41,362 bases of DNA, from contig JAKPCT010000280.1 in the NCBI GenBank assembly GCA_029553165.1, positions 1 through 41,362 of the forward strand, written 5' to 3'. The stretch is from Bacillota bacterium (lineage in GTDB: Bacteria > Bacillota > UBA4882 > UBA8346). The notes under the pieces are model-generated. The model was not told the DNA's origin, searched no databases, and worked only from the letters and a program-made list of their open reading frames with translations. This document shows, in pieces, positions 1 through 7,556 of this stretch (position 1 is the stretch's first letter; each line of letters begins with the position of its first letter). The translations under genes were made by a program, and so were the position numbers.

Positions 1-68
1 GCTATAACCGGAATTACCTCTAAGATTCGCTCTTTCAAAAAGAGTTTTTTTAATGAAAGCTGATCCAT
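1..68 (-). CDS. Partial hypothetical gene downstream of mgtE (runs off left edge)
   Basis: An open frame enters from the mgtE side and leaves the window. The best start is the ATG at 68, about 10 bases after an AAAGGAG ribosome site at 79-85. The visible N-terminus reads MDQLSLKKLFLKERILEVIP, a basic amphipathic stretch leading into hydrophobic residues, which suggests a membrane protein. It follows mgtE by 43 bases with no terminator between, so it is probably co-transcribed. Another ATG at 78 in a different frame touches the ribosome site and is less likely. Only about 22 codons are visible, so no family is assigned. Confidence 0.45.
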   Translation of the reverse strand, partial: MDQLSLKKLFLKERILEVIPVI

Positions 69-111
69 GATCTTTCATCTCCTTTCCGGAACATTATCAA
101 ATAACCAGCAC

Positions 112-1440
112 TTACAATTTTAGGACAATTGCAGCAATCGAAAAGTAAATCAGTAATCCGGTTGCATCCGAAATGGTTGTGATTAACGGACTGCTGGCAA
201 CTGCTGGATCCAGTTTCAACAGGGTTAATCCAAACGGAAGCAGCATTCCAATTAAATTAGCAACGATAACAATCGAAACCATGGTTAGCCCGATTACTAA
301 CCCGACTTCAACCCCACCACGGAAAATACCCAAAACCGAACTGGTTAAACCTAATACCAAACCAAGACAGATTCCAACCAGTAATTCCTTTAAGAATACT
401 TTCCCCCAGTCAGAGACCTTAACATCACCGGTGACTAAAGCACGGATAATCAAAGTTGCAGATTGCGACCCGGTATTTCCGCCGGTACCAATTAATAACG
501 GAATAAACGAAACCAATGATATTGCTGATGACAATACCTTCTCAAAAGAAGCGATTACACCTGAAGAAATTAAATTTACAAAGACCAGGCCTACCAGCCA
601 AAAGATTCTTTTATTAAAAAGTGTCAAGATTCCCGTCCCATCGTAGCCTGTTTCTAACGGGGTAATCGAAGCTCCTTTATGAATATCCTCCGTTGCCTCT
701 TCCTCGGCAACGACCAAAACATCATCAACCGTAATAATACCGATCAATTTGTGTTCTTCATCCACAACCGGCAAGATTAAAAAGCCATATTTCTCAAAAA
801 TATGGGCAACTTCTTCCTGGTCCATATCCTCCGGAACGGAGATTACATCCCGTTTCATTATTGCTTCAATCTTGGTATCCAAAGGACTGACTACCAATTC
901 ACGGAGGGAAATCACTCCTGCTAAAGTTTGATCCTTCTTAAGAACATAGATATAATAAGCATTTTCTGCTGAAGGCGCTTGTTGTCTTAATTGTGCCAAT
1001 ACTTCTTCTACGGTCTGCTCCTCCCGGATGGCTACAAACTCTGTCGCCATCAAGCCACCGGAGGTATCTTCCTCATACTCCAGCAGCTCTTTAATCTCTT
1101 CTCCATCGTCTTTCATCAAAGCGATCAATTCTTCGGAGTCTTCCTCGGGGAGCTCTGCCAGTAAGTCAGCAGCTTCATCAGTGTACATCTGGCGTAGGAT
1201 CTCGGCCGCCTTAGTTGGTTCCAATTCACTTAAGATATCGGCCTCGCTATCCAGCTTCATCTCTTGCAGAATATCAGCGGCCCGTTCTGGTAGAAGCTTG
1301 GCAATAAACTCCATCTGAATCTCAAATGGAATCTCTCTTAATGTCTCAGCAACATCTGCCGGATGCATCGTTGCAGCATTTTCAATCGCTTCCGTTATTT
1401 GCCCGTTGAGCAAGAATTGTTTTAATGGTACTTGAACCAT
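112..1440 (-). CDS. mgtE: Magnesium transporter/channel MgtE
   Basis: MgtE forms a dimeric Mg2+ channel in the cytoplasmic membrane, gated by cytosolic Mg2+ sensing. The layout is complete. An N-terminal superhelical domain covers roughly residues 5-125, with acidic repeats such as PERAADIL and EPTKAAEI. Two CBS domains follow at about 130-250 (GGLMATEFV, GIITVDDVLVV). A five-helix pore domain spans about 275-442, with the family signature GTGGNTGSQSATL and a final helix with DATGLLIYF. I chose the ATG at 1440 (442 aa) because AAAGGAG lies 5 bases upstream. The longer frame from 1503 would run back through a terminator-like hairpin. Expression is probably leader-controlled (see 1463-1765). 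No recognisable M-box is present. Confidence 0.95.
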   Translation of the reverse strand: MVQVPLKQFLLNGQITEAIENAATMHPADVAETLREIPFEIQMEFIAKLLPERAADILQEMKLDSEADILSELEPTKAAEILRQMYTDEAADLLAELPEEDSEELIALMKDDGEEIKELLEYEEDTSGGLMATEFVAIREEQTVEEVLAQLRQQAPSAENAYYIYVLKKDQTLAGVISLRELVVSPLDTKIEAIMKRDVISVPEDMDQEEVAHIFEKYGFLILPVVDEEHKLIGIITVDDVLVVAEEEATEDIHKGASITPLETGYDGTGILTLFNKRIFWLVGLVFVNLISSGVIASFEKVLSSAISLVSFIPLLIGTGGNTGSQSATLIIRALVTGDVKVSDWGKVFLKELLVGICLGLVLGLTSSVLGIFRGGVEVGLVIGLTMVSIVIVANLIGMLLPFGLTLLKLDPAVASSPLITTISDATGLLIYFSIAAIVLKL

Positions 1441-1462
1441 CCGATCTCCTTTCCGGGGCAAA

Positions 1463-1487
1463 TAAAAAAATCCCAACAGGGATTTTT
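1463..1487 (-). terminator. Putative attenuator hairpin just upstream of mgtE
   Basis: On the minus strand, AAAAATCCC (1474-1466) and GGGATTTTT (1487-1479) are fully complementary around a 4-base loop, and a run of seven T follows directly. This is the shape of an intrinsic terminator, although only three pairs are G-C. It sits 23 bases before the mgtE start and just before its ribosome site. It would therefore stop leader transcripts before the gene rather than end an upstream gene. Confidence 0.55.
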
Positions 1488-1578
1488 CGAAACCTTCAAT
1501 CATAACGCAGTAAAGAACAATAAAACACTCTCCGAAGTTTCTAGTTTCTCTTTAACAGGAATTTTTAATCGAGTGTCT

Positions 1579-1692
1579 TCACAATTCAAAGCGGTGTATT
1601 TTTACAAAGAGGTTTTCGAAAGTCTCTGTTTGCCCCATTACAAATAAATTCCAGCTATCTAACCACTTGTTAGGGTACGGGTCAGTATCCAT
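1579..1692 (-). CDS. 37-aa leader ORF upstream of mgtE
   Basis: The ORF has ATG at 1692, stop TGA at 1579-1581 and a good ribosome site (AGAGGTGG, 6 bases before the ATG). The peptide begins MDTDPYPNKW and ends HRFEL, so acidic residues and prolines alternate at its N-terminus. Known: the Salmonella/E. coli mgtA leader peptide MgtL starts with a similar acidic-proline run (EPDPTP), which destabilises ribosomes at low Mg2+ and controls downstream transcription. Inference: this may be an independent counterpart for mgtE. The ribosome-site bases 1701-1708 are perfectly complementary (8 nt) to 1606-1613 inside the ORF. It lies 138 bases before mgtE, followed by a possible stem (1525-1530 with 1571-1576) and the attenuator-like hairpin. 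Expression is unproven. Confidence 0.5.
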   Translation of the reverse strand: MDTDPYPNKWLDSWNLFVMGQTETFENLFVKIHRFEL

Positions 1693-1735
1693 AACTTTCC
1701 ACCTCTTTTCATTTTCATACATAAATCCATATGTT

Positions 1736-1765
1736 ATTCTATTCCTTTTGCCTATTCAGTGTCAA
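1736..1765 (-). promoter_or_regulatory. Sigma-A-type promoter of the mgtE leader
   Basis: The minus strand carries TTGACA (1765-1760), an 18-base spacer and TAGAAT (1741-1736). Transcription would start near 1729, giving a leader of about 290 nt before the mgtE ATG. That is long enough for the small ORF and the hairpin. Confidence 0.6.
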
Positions 1766-1825
1766 TAAGAAATAATTTAAAATTGGTTTAAAACGCCAAA
1801 CTCTCAAATTAAAACCACTAAAAGT

Positions 1826-1860
1826 GAAAAAGCCCTTCTGCGCAACTGGCAGAAGGGCTT
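1826..1860 (-). terminator. Intrinsic terminator after the membrane-protein cluster
   Basis: A perfect 12-bp stem, AAGCCCTTCTGC (1830-1841) with its complement (1849-1860), has a 7-base loop. On the minus strand a T-rich tail follows, immediately after the stop of the gene at 1863. It closes the transcript from the family cluster. Confidence 0.85.
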
Positions 1861-1862
1861 GC

Positions 1863-2537
1863 TTAATGATTGATTATCCCATCCCAAACCGGAACTCCTA
1901 AAAATGTCGCCAGAACACCGGCATCTTCACGTAATTGGTCACTGTCTCCGTGAACAACAACATTCATCCGGTCACCATTGTCCAATACCAGGTTCAATTC
2001 ATAACTATAATAGCTACCATCACTGTCGCGAAAATACTTAGAAAGCAACTGTAACGCACGGATTTTCTCAAGTCTAACATAGTTTTTCGCAACCGCTTCA
2101 ATAAATATTTCCGAACGGCATTTCCAAAAGTAACCTATTTGCTTATCAAATACAATTGGCGTCGTCCCAAAATAAAACGTGCAGCACCCAACGATTAAAA
2201 AGAGCAATCCCATCGAAACCGGAAAAAAGCGAATAAAATATTCCCCATTAACCAAGAACTCTCTGCTTAAATGCCCACTTTGCTGTAAAATGATTAGACT
2301 TATGATTCCGGCACCAACAAATAACAGAGATACTAATTTTACTCCCTGAGTTGCACGAAATTCAACCCGATCAGTTGCAACTTCCACCAACCGATGGGTG
2401 CAAAAATTACTACCATTTCGGTTCAAAGGCCTCCAATCAATCTTCGTCACCTGCGGAGCTTCAAATTGTAATTGATTAGTTTCAAAACTTTTGTTACTAG
2501 TAATATTTTGTAGTTTCTGAAATATTTTTCGCAACAT
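1863..2537 (-). CDS. Two-helix membrane protein, tandem paralogue family (copy 1)
   Basis: About 224 aa from the ATG at 2537, which has GGAGAG 5-8 bases upstream; the longer frame from 2603 has no ribosome site. Layout: a soluble N-terminus, two membrane helices at about residues 60-80 and 95-120, then a C-terminal domain. That domain holds the family signature: IVFDKQIGYFWK, YVRLEKIRALQLL, ELNLVLDNGDRMNVV and a terminal FLGVPVWD. The FDK-GYFWK block followed by beta-rich sequence resembles membrane-anchored PH-like modules, but this is only an impression and I cannot name the family. It is the most divergent of the four intact copies. Upstream (about 2573-2600) is a short vestigial start of the MFGN type, so its original N-terminus was probably replaced. 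Confidence 0.7.
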   Translation of the reverse strand: MLRKIFQKLQNITSNKSFETNQLQFEAPQVTKIDWRPLNRNGSNFCTHRLVEVATDRVEFRATQGVKLVSLLFVGAGIISLIILQQSGHLSREFLVNGEYFIRFFPVSMGLLFLIVGCCTFYFGTTPIVFDKQIGYFWKCRSEIFIEAVAKNYVRLEKIRALQLLSKYFRDSDGSYYSYELNLVLDNGDRMNVVVHGDSDQLREDAGVLATFLGVPVWDGIINH

Positions 2538-2599
2538 CAAAACTCTCCATAACTTAAACAATTCTAATAGCGTGTTTATGGTTAATGTTACCAAACATC

Positions 2600-3262
2600 T
2601 CATTCATATTCTGTTTTTTTCTCTTCCCAGATCGGCACACCTAAAAATTTTGAAAGCACCCTAGCATCCTTTTCTATTTGATTCTTATTTTCGTGGTGAA
2701 CAACATTCATCCGCTCTCCATTATCTAAAACCAAATTCAATTCATTTTTTTTATCATAATAAGGTCCCCTTCTAGTTTCTACTCTAACAATACCAGTAAT
2801 TAATTGTAAAGCATGAATTCTTTCAAGTTTGACATAGTCAATTCCAATATCTCCTTCAAACAACTGATTACTCCCTTTCCAAAAATACCCTTTCCGTTTA
2901 TCAAACACAATTGAATCTCGATAAAGATAAAGCACACAACCCCAGACAATCAGACTACCAACTATCGTTATCGGAAAAAATAGATGTATATATCTAAAAT
3001 ATGATTCCGGTTTAACTACTACTAATAATAGAATCACCGTTATTAAATAGATGTTAAATATTAATTTCATATCACAAATCATACGAAACTCAATCCGATT
3101 GGAATTAGCAGCAACAATACCATAAGTTACCCATCCATCGTCTAAGAAATCCCACCCAATCTGTTTTGCCAGCGGGTCAACAAATCGCGAAAGATCAACT
3201 TCAGATTGGCCATTCCTGGTTTCATTTAGCCTTTGGACTTGGTTTGGCATTTTTTCAAACAT
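2600..3262 (-). CDS. Two-helix membrane protein, tandem paralogue family (copy 2)
   Basis: 220 aa, start ATG 3262 behind GGAGAGG. The N-terminus (MFEKMPNQVQRLNETRNG) is nearly identical to copy 3 (3525-4250), and both continue SEVDLSRFVDPLAKQIGWDF. Two hydrophobic helices lie at about residues 65-82 and 92-112. The C-terminal signature follows: IVFDKRKGYFWKGSN, YVKLERIHALQLITGI, ELNLVLDNGERMNVVHH and FLGVPIWEEKKTE. Its stop codon lies about 60 bases before the copy 1 start. Near-identity of copies 2 and 3 points to a fairly recent duplication. Function unknown. Confidence 0.75.
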   Translation of the reverse strand: MFEKMPNQVQRLNETRNGQSEVDLSRFVDPLAKQIGWDFLDDGWVTYGIVAANSNRIEFRMICDMKLIFNIYLITVILLLVVVKPESYFRYIHLFFPITIVGSLIVWGCVLYLYRDSIVFDKRKGYFWKGSNQLFEGDIGIDYVKLERIHALQLITGIVRVETRRGPYYDKKNELNLVLDNGERMNVVHHENKNQIEKDARVLSKFLGVPIWEEKKTEYE

Positions 3263-3429
3263 TAAGTGTCATTCCTCTCCATCTGCTTAATGCTTTAAAC
3301 TACTATTTAATAATAGTAAAATTCCTTTTGGAAAATCTCAAAAATTTACGGAGTAATTCCTTCTATGCATCTATAAATCCATTTAATAAACTAATTTATT
3401 TGTAATCATTTTCTAAAGTATAAAACTGG

Positions 3430-3535
3430 TTTATTCCATCTCAGACTGGCACTCATAAAAATGTCGCTTATTTGTCAAATACAATTAAGGCCGTCCCAAA
3501 ATAAAACGTACATTTTTGTCAATGTTACCAAACAT
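3430..3535 (-). pseudogene. Internally deleted relic of the two-helix membrane family
   Basis: This short stretch matches three separated parts of copy 1 joined together. First, the C-terminal coding end (compare 3432-3466 with about 1870-1905). Second, an internal piece around the IVFDK region (3470-3512 with about 2140-2180). Third, the vestigial start (3519-3535 with about 2583-2600). No frame is open across it. It is best read as a former family copy that lost two internal blocks. Copy 3 now reads into the third piece for its last codons. Confidence 0.6.
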
Positions 3536-4250
3536 AGGTTTCACTTTCGGTTTTTTTCTCTTCCCAGATCGGCACTCCTAAAAATTTTGAAAGCACCTGG
3601 GCATCTCTTTGGATTCTGTTCTTATTTCGATGATGAACAACATTCATCCGCTCGCCATTATCCGAAACCAAATTCAATTCATTTTTTTGATAATAATGAT
3701 GCCTGGTCCTCCTATAAGGATAAAGATAACGTCCATATTCCGTATAACTTTTTACTCTAACAATACCGGTGATTAATTGCAAAGCATGGATTCTCTCAAG
3801 TTTAACATAGTCGATTCCAATATCTCCATAAAACAATTCTTCATTACTACCTTTCCAAAAATAGCCTCTCCGTTTATCAAACACAATTAAATCTTTATAG
3901 AAATACAGCACACAACCCCAGATAATCAGACTGCCAGCCACCATTAACGGAAAAAACAGGTGTTTATATTTAAGGTATATTTCCGGATGAAATGCCGCTA
4001 AAAATGGAATCGCCGCCAAAAAACAGAAGTTAAAAATCAGGATTATTTTTAATTGCGTATCCCAAGTAATACGAAATTCAATTCGATTGTAATCGGCAGC
4101 AACAATACCATAAGTTATTCTTTTATGGCCTATGAAATCCCACCCAATCTGTTTTGCCAGCGGATCGACAAATCGTGAAAGATCAACTTCAGAATGGCCA
4201 TTCCTGGTTTCATTCAGTCTTTGGGCTTGGTTTGGCATTTTTTCAAACAT
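3525..4250 (-). CDS. Two-helix membrane protein, tandem paralogue family (copy 3)
   Basis: About 241 aa from ATG 4250, 12 bases after a GGAGGGGAGGA tract; a GTG at 4262 touches that tract and is unlikely. The sequence is very close to copy 2. Two helices lie at about residues 68-85 and 95-115, then IVFDKRRGYFWKGSNEE, YVKLERIHALQLITGI, an inserted Tyr/Arg-rich loop (YGRYLYPYRRTRHHYY), and ELNLVSDNGERMNVVHH. The last residues (ETYVW) come from the start of the neighbouring relic, so the natural end has been altered. Function unknown. Confidence 0.72.
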   Translation of the reverse strand: MFEKMPNQAQRLNETRNGHSEVDLSRFVDPLAKQIGWDFIGHKRITYGIVAADYNRIEFRITWDTQLKIILIFNFCFLAAIPFLAAFHPEIYLKYKHLFFPLMVAGSLIIWGCVLYFYKDLIVFDKRRGYFWKGSNEELFYGDIGIDYVKLERIHALQLITGIVRVKSYTEYGRYLYPYRRTRHHYYQKNELNLVSDNGERMNVVHHRNKNRIQRDAQVLSKFLGVPIWEEKKTESETYVW

Positions 4251-4374
4251 TATGTATCTCACTCCTCCCCTCCGACTTAATGTTTTTCAAAACTATTACT
4301 CAATGAATAGTTAAATTCCACGAACAACAACATTATGTTTCTTTAATTATATAACAACAACCGCTATTTTTCCA

Positions 4375-4638
4375 TCAATTTACCAATTGGCCCTTTTTTT
4401 CAGCCAAAGTTATTGTCGCTTCAACTCCTGAATTGAAGTTTAAAAAGTCACTTTCAATCCCATCACTAAAAATAACACCGTTATCCGGCATTTGGGAAAC
4501 GACTCTTAATGGTGTGTTTGGAGTTATTCTGCCAAAGATCAAATCAGTCTGGGAGGTCTTACTCGGAAATGGTTCCCGTACCGTAAATACTAAGTGATCC
4601 GTATTCCAATCCATCTTTAATTCGGAGTTTGGCACCAT
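4375..4638 (-). pseudogene. C-terminal fragment of an NAD kinase-like protein
   Basis: An open frame of 87 codons without a convincing ribosome site; an in-frame TAA lies about 20 codons upstream of the first ATG. The translated segments FTVREPFPSKTS, LRVVSQMPDNGVIFSDGIE and FNSGVEATITLAEKKG are what I remember from the C-terminal beta-sandwich of clostridial NAD(+)/NADH-kinase-like proteins of about 270 aa. The glycine-rich nucleotide-binding N-terminal part is absent. It lies between two members of the membrane family, as a stranded 3' end. Family assignment is from memory and not certain. Confidence 0.5.
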
Positions 4639-4690
4639 TTTAGCTTGTTTAGCAGTATTTTTGACTATTGAATTGTTCGTTTTTTATTTA

Positions 4691-5338
4691 TTAACTTTTT
4701 ATTGTCACTTCCCATAACGGCACTCCTAAAAATTTTGAAAGAACCCGGGCATCTTTTTGGATTCTGTACTTATTTCCATGGTGAACAACATTAATCCGGG
4801 CACCAGTATCCAATACTAAATTCAATTCATAAGAATAACAAAAGCCTCCTTTTTCTGCCTTATGAATGGCAATAATTAATTGTAAGGCATGAATCCGCTC
4901 AAGTTTAACATAGTCAGCTCCAACCTCTTCATTAAAGAACTCATTACTTCCTTTCCAAAAATAACCCCTCCGTTTGTCAAACACCACAGGTAATCTACAA
5001 AAATAAAGGGTACAGGCCAACGTAACCAGATTACCAACCACCAGCAAAGGGAGAGCCAGGTATTCATATTTAATTAATATGTCTTTATACTTAAGGACTA
5101 ACAATGAAATAAAAAGTATACAATAAATATTGAAAGACAATACATTATACAATATCATTTCCCAGGTTATCCGAAACTCAACCCGATCAGAATCAACCTC
5201 AACAATACCATAAATTGATCTGGATCTACTCAAGAGACTCCATTCCGTCTGAAACGCAATCGGATCGTTAAACTGAGTAGGATCAGCTTCATAGTGTCTC
5301 TTTCCAGCTTCAATCACTTTTTTTAACTTTTCAAACAT
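4691..5338 (-). CDS. Two-helix membrane protein, tandem paralogue family (copy 4)
   Basis: 215 aa, ATG 5338 with GGAGG 9 bases upstream. The N-terminus (MFEKLKKVIEAGKRHYEADP) differs from copies 2 and 3, but the core is the same: IYGIVEVDSDRVEFRITWEM, two helices at about residues 62-82 and 92-113, VVFDKRRGYFWKGSNEFF, YVKLERIHALQLI, ELNLVLDTGARINVVHHGN and FLGVPLWE. A conserved WD/WE near the extreme C-terminus is shared by all copies. Function unknown; the repeated retention of the core suggests it is under selection. Confidence 0.75.
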   Translation of the reverse strand: MFEKLKKVIEAGKRHYEADPTQFNDPIAFQTEWSLLSRSRSIYGIVEVDSDRVEFRITWEMILYNVLSFNIYCILFISLLVLKYKDILIKYEYLALPLLVVGNLVTLACTLYFCRLPVVFDKRRGYFWKGSNEFFNEEVGADYVKLERIHALQLIIAIHKAEKGGFCYSYELNLVLDTGARINVVHHGNKYRIQKDARVLSKFLGVPLWEVTIKS

Positions 5339-5377
5339 TGGACCACTCCTCCCCTTGACTGTTAATCTTACCGTTAA

Positions 5378-5618
5378 TTACAAAAGTTCATTGATCCTAT
5401 CCCATAACGGCACTCCTAAAAAATCTGAAAGCACCCTGGCATTTTCCCGGATTATATTCTTATATATCCATGACAAATAACACTAATCCGATCGCTGTTA
5501 TCTAAAGCCAGATTCAATTTAAATAAATGATAATACTTGCCATTGTACTCTCTAAAAACAGAAATCCATTCCTGTAAGCACTTATCATCTGGATCTCTCT
5601 TTTTAGTCTTCCAAACAT
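5378..5618 (-). pseudogene. Decayed fifth copy of the two-helix membrane family
   Basis: The 3' part reads NARVLSDFLGVPLWDRINEL in one frame, matching the C-terminus of the family. The 5' part has a start (ATG 5618, GAGG upstream) reading MFGRLKREIQMIS and then stops after about 34 codons. The two membrane helices and the FDK-GYFWK block are missing and the frame is broken. A deleted, frameshifted family member. Confidence 0.65.
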
Positions 5619-5680
5619 TAAACCATTCCTCACTTGAGTTTTAATACATTGATAACAGTCACCAAACTCATCTGTACAAA

Positions 5681-5708
5681 TTTAAAAGACACTCCGGCGA
5701 GTGTCTTT
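5681..5708 (-). terminator. Intrinsic terminator after the TPR membrane gene
   Basis: A perfect 10-bp stem, AAAGACACTC (5685-5694) with GAGTGTCTTT (5699-5708), has a CGGC loop. It lies directly after the stop at 5715 on the minus strand. The T-tail is short. Confidence 0.7.
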
Positions 5709-5714
5709 CGTCAT

Positions 5715-6200
5715 TTATTCAACTTCATTATCCAACTTATTAATTGCTGCAATTGCCACCTGATTATTCGGATAATCTTTCAGACATGCTTCATAATATT
5801 CACGGGCTTTCTGAACTTCACCCAATTCATTATAGGCAAAAGCGATATTAGTTAACGCAATTTCCCGATATTCGTATTGATTTGGACTCAACAACAGGAT
5901 ACTTCTCCAACGATCAAGCGCCCGATGGGCATCAAAATATTCAATACTCTTGTTAAAATGTTCAATTGCGCCTTGAAAGTCACCTTTTTTTAACAGTTCG
6001 GTACCTCTGGTATGTTCAACAGTCACCGTATAACGAATCAGATAACGGCTAAGGATAAATACAATATAAGCGATCAGAAAAGAAATAAATCCATCTTTCC
6101 CCTTCCGCAAAAAATTCAAAATAACTGTTAATCCTATAATAAAAACCAATTGCGGGAACGCTTTTTTCAATGAAAGCCGCTTGAAAAACTGCTTATCCAT
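5715..6200 (-). CDS. Small membrane protein with TPR repeats
   Basis: 161 aa, ATG 6200 with AGGTGA 9 bases upstream. A basic N-terminus is followed by two closely spaced hydrophobic helices (about residues 15-30 and 37-56). Two tetratricopeptide-like repeats then follow at about 63-97 (GTELLKKGDFQGAIEHFNKS) and 113-150 (ALTNIAFAYNELGEVQKARE). The TPR part would face the cytosol and bind protein partners. No partner is evident from context. It is 35 bases downstream of the AIM24-type gene and may share its transcript. Confidence 0.75.
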   Translation of the reverse strand: MDKQFFKRLSLKKAFPQLVFIIGLTVILNFLRKGKDGFISFLIAYIVFILSRYLIRYTVTVEHTRGTELLKKGDFQGAIEHFNKSIEYFDAHRALDRWRSILLLSPNQYEYREIALTNIAFAYNELGEVQKAREYYEACLKDYPNNQVAIAAINKLDNEVE

Positions 6201-6235
6201 AACAATTAATCACCTGCCTCCACCAGCAACCATTA

Positions 6236-6916
6236 TTAATCATTGTTTTTATGTGGCAAAAATCGCGCTAACACGTTGGCAAATGCAGGTAAATTCCGTG
6301 TTTGAAGCCAGATCGTCCCTGGACCACGGTATTCTCCGACCAAACCCTCACCTGAAGCAAATGAAGCAAATAACCCTTTGGCCGCTTTTTTAATGTGGTA
6401 TTGTACCGACTCTTCAAAAGCCACGATATGACCGGTATCGACTCGATAAGTCTCACCGGGAGCCAGTTTCTTCTCAATAATCGCTCCGTAAGAACTTAAG
6501 AACACCACACCATTACCACTGATCTTCTGCAGAAATAAACCTTCACCGGAGATTAATGCTTTAAACGAACCTTGAGTTGACAATTGTAATTCATTGCTTC
6601 CGGCTAAGTAAGCGCCACTTTGAGCAAAAATTGTATTTCCCTTCAGCTCAAACACAGTGATATCACCAAGTACGGCAGGTGCTAAAACCAACTCGCTGTT
6701 ATCCCGAGTTGCCGTATAAAGTGCAGCAAAGAAAGACTCACCGCCAACCGCTGCTTTGAGCGTGCCAAATAATCCTTGGCCGGCTGTTTTTGCTTCCAAT
6801 TCAATCGAAGAAGACATTGATACCATTGCGCCGGCTTCTGCGCGAATTGATTCACCTTTGTCTAAAATAACTCTTAAAGTGCTGAATACCGGAGCATTCT
6901 CAATTTGATACTTCAA
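6236..6916 (-). CDS. AIM24/TIGR00266 family protein
   Basis: 226 aa from TTG 6916 (GGAGGGG, 5 bases upstream). It is rich in short beta strands with the hallmarks of the AIM24 (DUF124, TIGR00266) family: IRAEAGAMVSMS near the N-terminus, a central GLFGTLKAAVGGESFF, LSGEGLFLQ-like repeats, and YRVDTGHIVAFEESV followed by GEGLVGEYRGPGTIWLQTR. The fold is a beta-helix-like barrel. Bacterial members are widespread and of unclear function; the yeast member affects mitochondrial membrane organisation. It lies between the riboflavin operon and the TPR membrane gene. No signal peptide. Confidence 0.88.
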   Translation of the reverse strand: MKYQIENAPVFSTLRVILDKGESIRAEAGAMVSMSSSIELEAKTAGQGLFGTLKAAVGGESFFAALYTATRDNSELVLAPAVLGDITVFELKGNTIFAQSGAYLAGSNELQLSTQGSFKALISGEGLFLQKISGNGVVFLSSYGAIIEKKLAPGETYRVDTGHIVAFEESVQYHIKKAAKGLFASFASGEGLVGEYRGPGTIWLQTRNLPAFANVLARFLPHKNND

Positions 6917-7047
6917 CTTAGCCCCTCCCTAATTTTTATAATCCATTAAAAAGAAGATCACCTTGCTGATGATTTAAATAATTCTTTGGCAAATGTTGTA
7001 ATCCTCTAATTCTTCTAATTTTTTAAACTTTTAATCAAAAACTATAG

Positions 7048-7521
7048 TTATATATTTTCACTTATTTGTTTATTCAAATCAATCATCTCTAAAGCAGTCA
7101 GCGCTGCATCCCAGCCTTTATTACCAGCTTTTGTCCCAGCCCGTTCAATTGCCTGTTCAATGTTGTCGGTAGTTAAAACTCCAAAGATCACCGGCAATCC
7201 GGTCTCCAGCATCACCGTTGCAATCCCTTTGGAAACTTCGGCCGCAACATAATCAAAATGCGGAGTCGCGCCACGAATCACTGCTCCCAAACAAATCACC
7301 GCAGCAAATTTTCCGGAACGTGCCGCTTTTTGTGCTGCTAAAGGAATCTCAAACGCACCCGGCACCCAAAGAATAGTGATCTGTTCTTCGTTGGCGCCAT
7401 GCCGTTTTAAAGCATCCAGCGCGCCTTCCAACAGATGTTCGGTGATAAAACTGTTAAAACGACTGACCACAATTGCAAAGTTCGCATCTCCCGTGCGAAG
7501 CTGTCCCTCAATGATTTTCAC
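7048..7521 (-). CDS. ribH: 6,7-dimethyl-8-ribityllumazine synthase
   Basis: RibH condenses 5-amino-6-ribitylamino-uracil with 3,4-dihydroxy-2-butanone 4-phosphate to give lumazine, the penultimate riboflavin step, usually as a 60-mer shell. About 157 aa, the normal family length, from the GTG at 7521 (GGAGGAG 6 bases upstream). The longer frame from 7560 has no ribosome site. Motifs in order: VSRFN near the N-terminus, [22 protein letters not shown] with the catalytic His, [15 protein letters not shown] and [12 protein letters not shown]. It is the last gene of the operon, 35 bases after ribBA. I see no clear terminator after it. Confidence 0.96.
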   Translation of the reverse strand: MKIIEGQLRTGDANFAIVVSRFNSFITEHLLEGALDALKRHGANEEQITILWVPGAFEIPLAAQKAARSGKFAAVICLGAVIRGATPHFDYVAAEVSKGIATVMLETGLPVIFGVLTTDNIEQAIERAGTKAGNKGWDAALTALEMIDLNKQISENI

Positions 7522-7556
7522 AGTAAACTCCTCCTCAATTTTATTAATTTTCACTC

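Noticed and set aside
1..17. 17-base match of the left edge to 12328-12344
   Set aside because: Both encode the hydrophobic VIPVIA stretch of membrane helices; similarity does not extend, so chance or codon bias is enough.
173..1318. Several plus-strand frames opposite mgtE
   Set aside because: They are antisense shadows of a clear coding gene, with no ribosome sites and low-complexity Ser/Thr/Pro content.
1441..1503. N-terminal extension of MgtE by 21 residues
   Set aside because: It would be translated across the terminator-like hairpin and lacks a ribosome site; the ATG at 1440 has a good one and gives the usual family start.
1504..1735. M-box Mg2+ riboswitch before mgtE
   Set aside because: None of the conserved M-box blocks could be recognised on the minus strand; the leader holds an ORF and hairpins instead.
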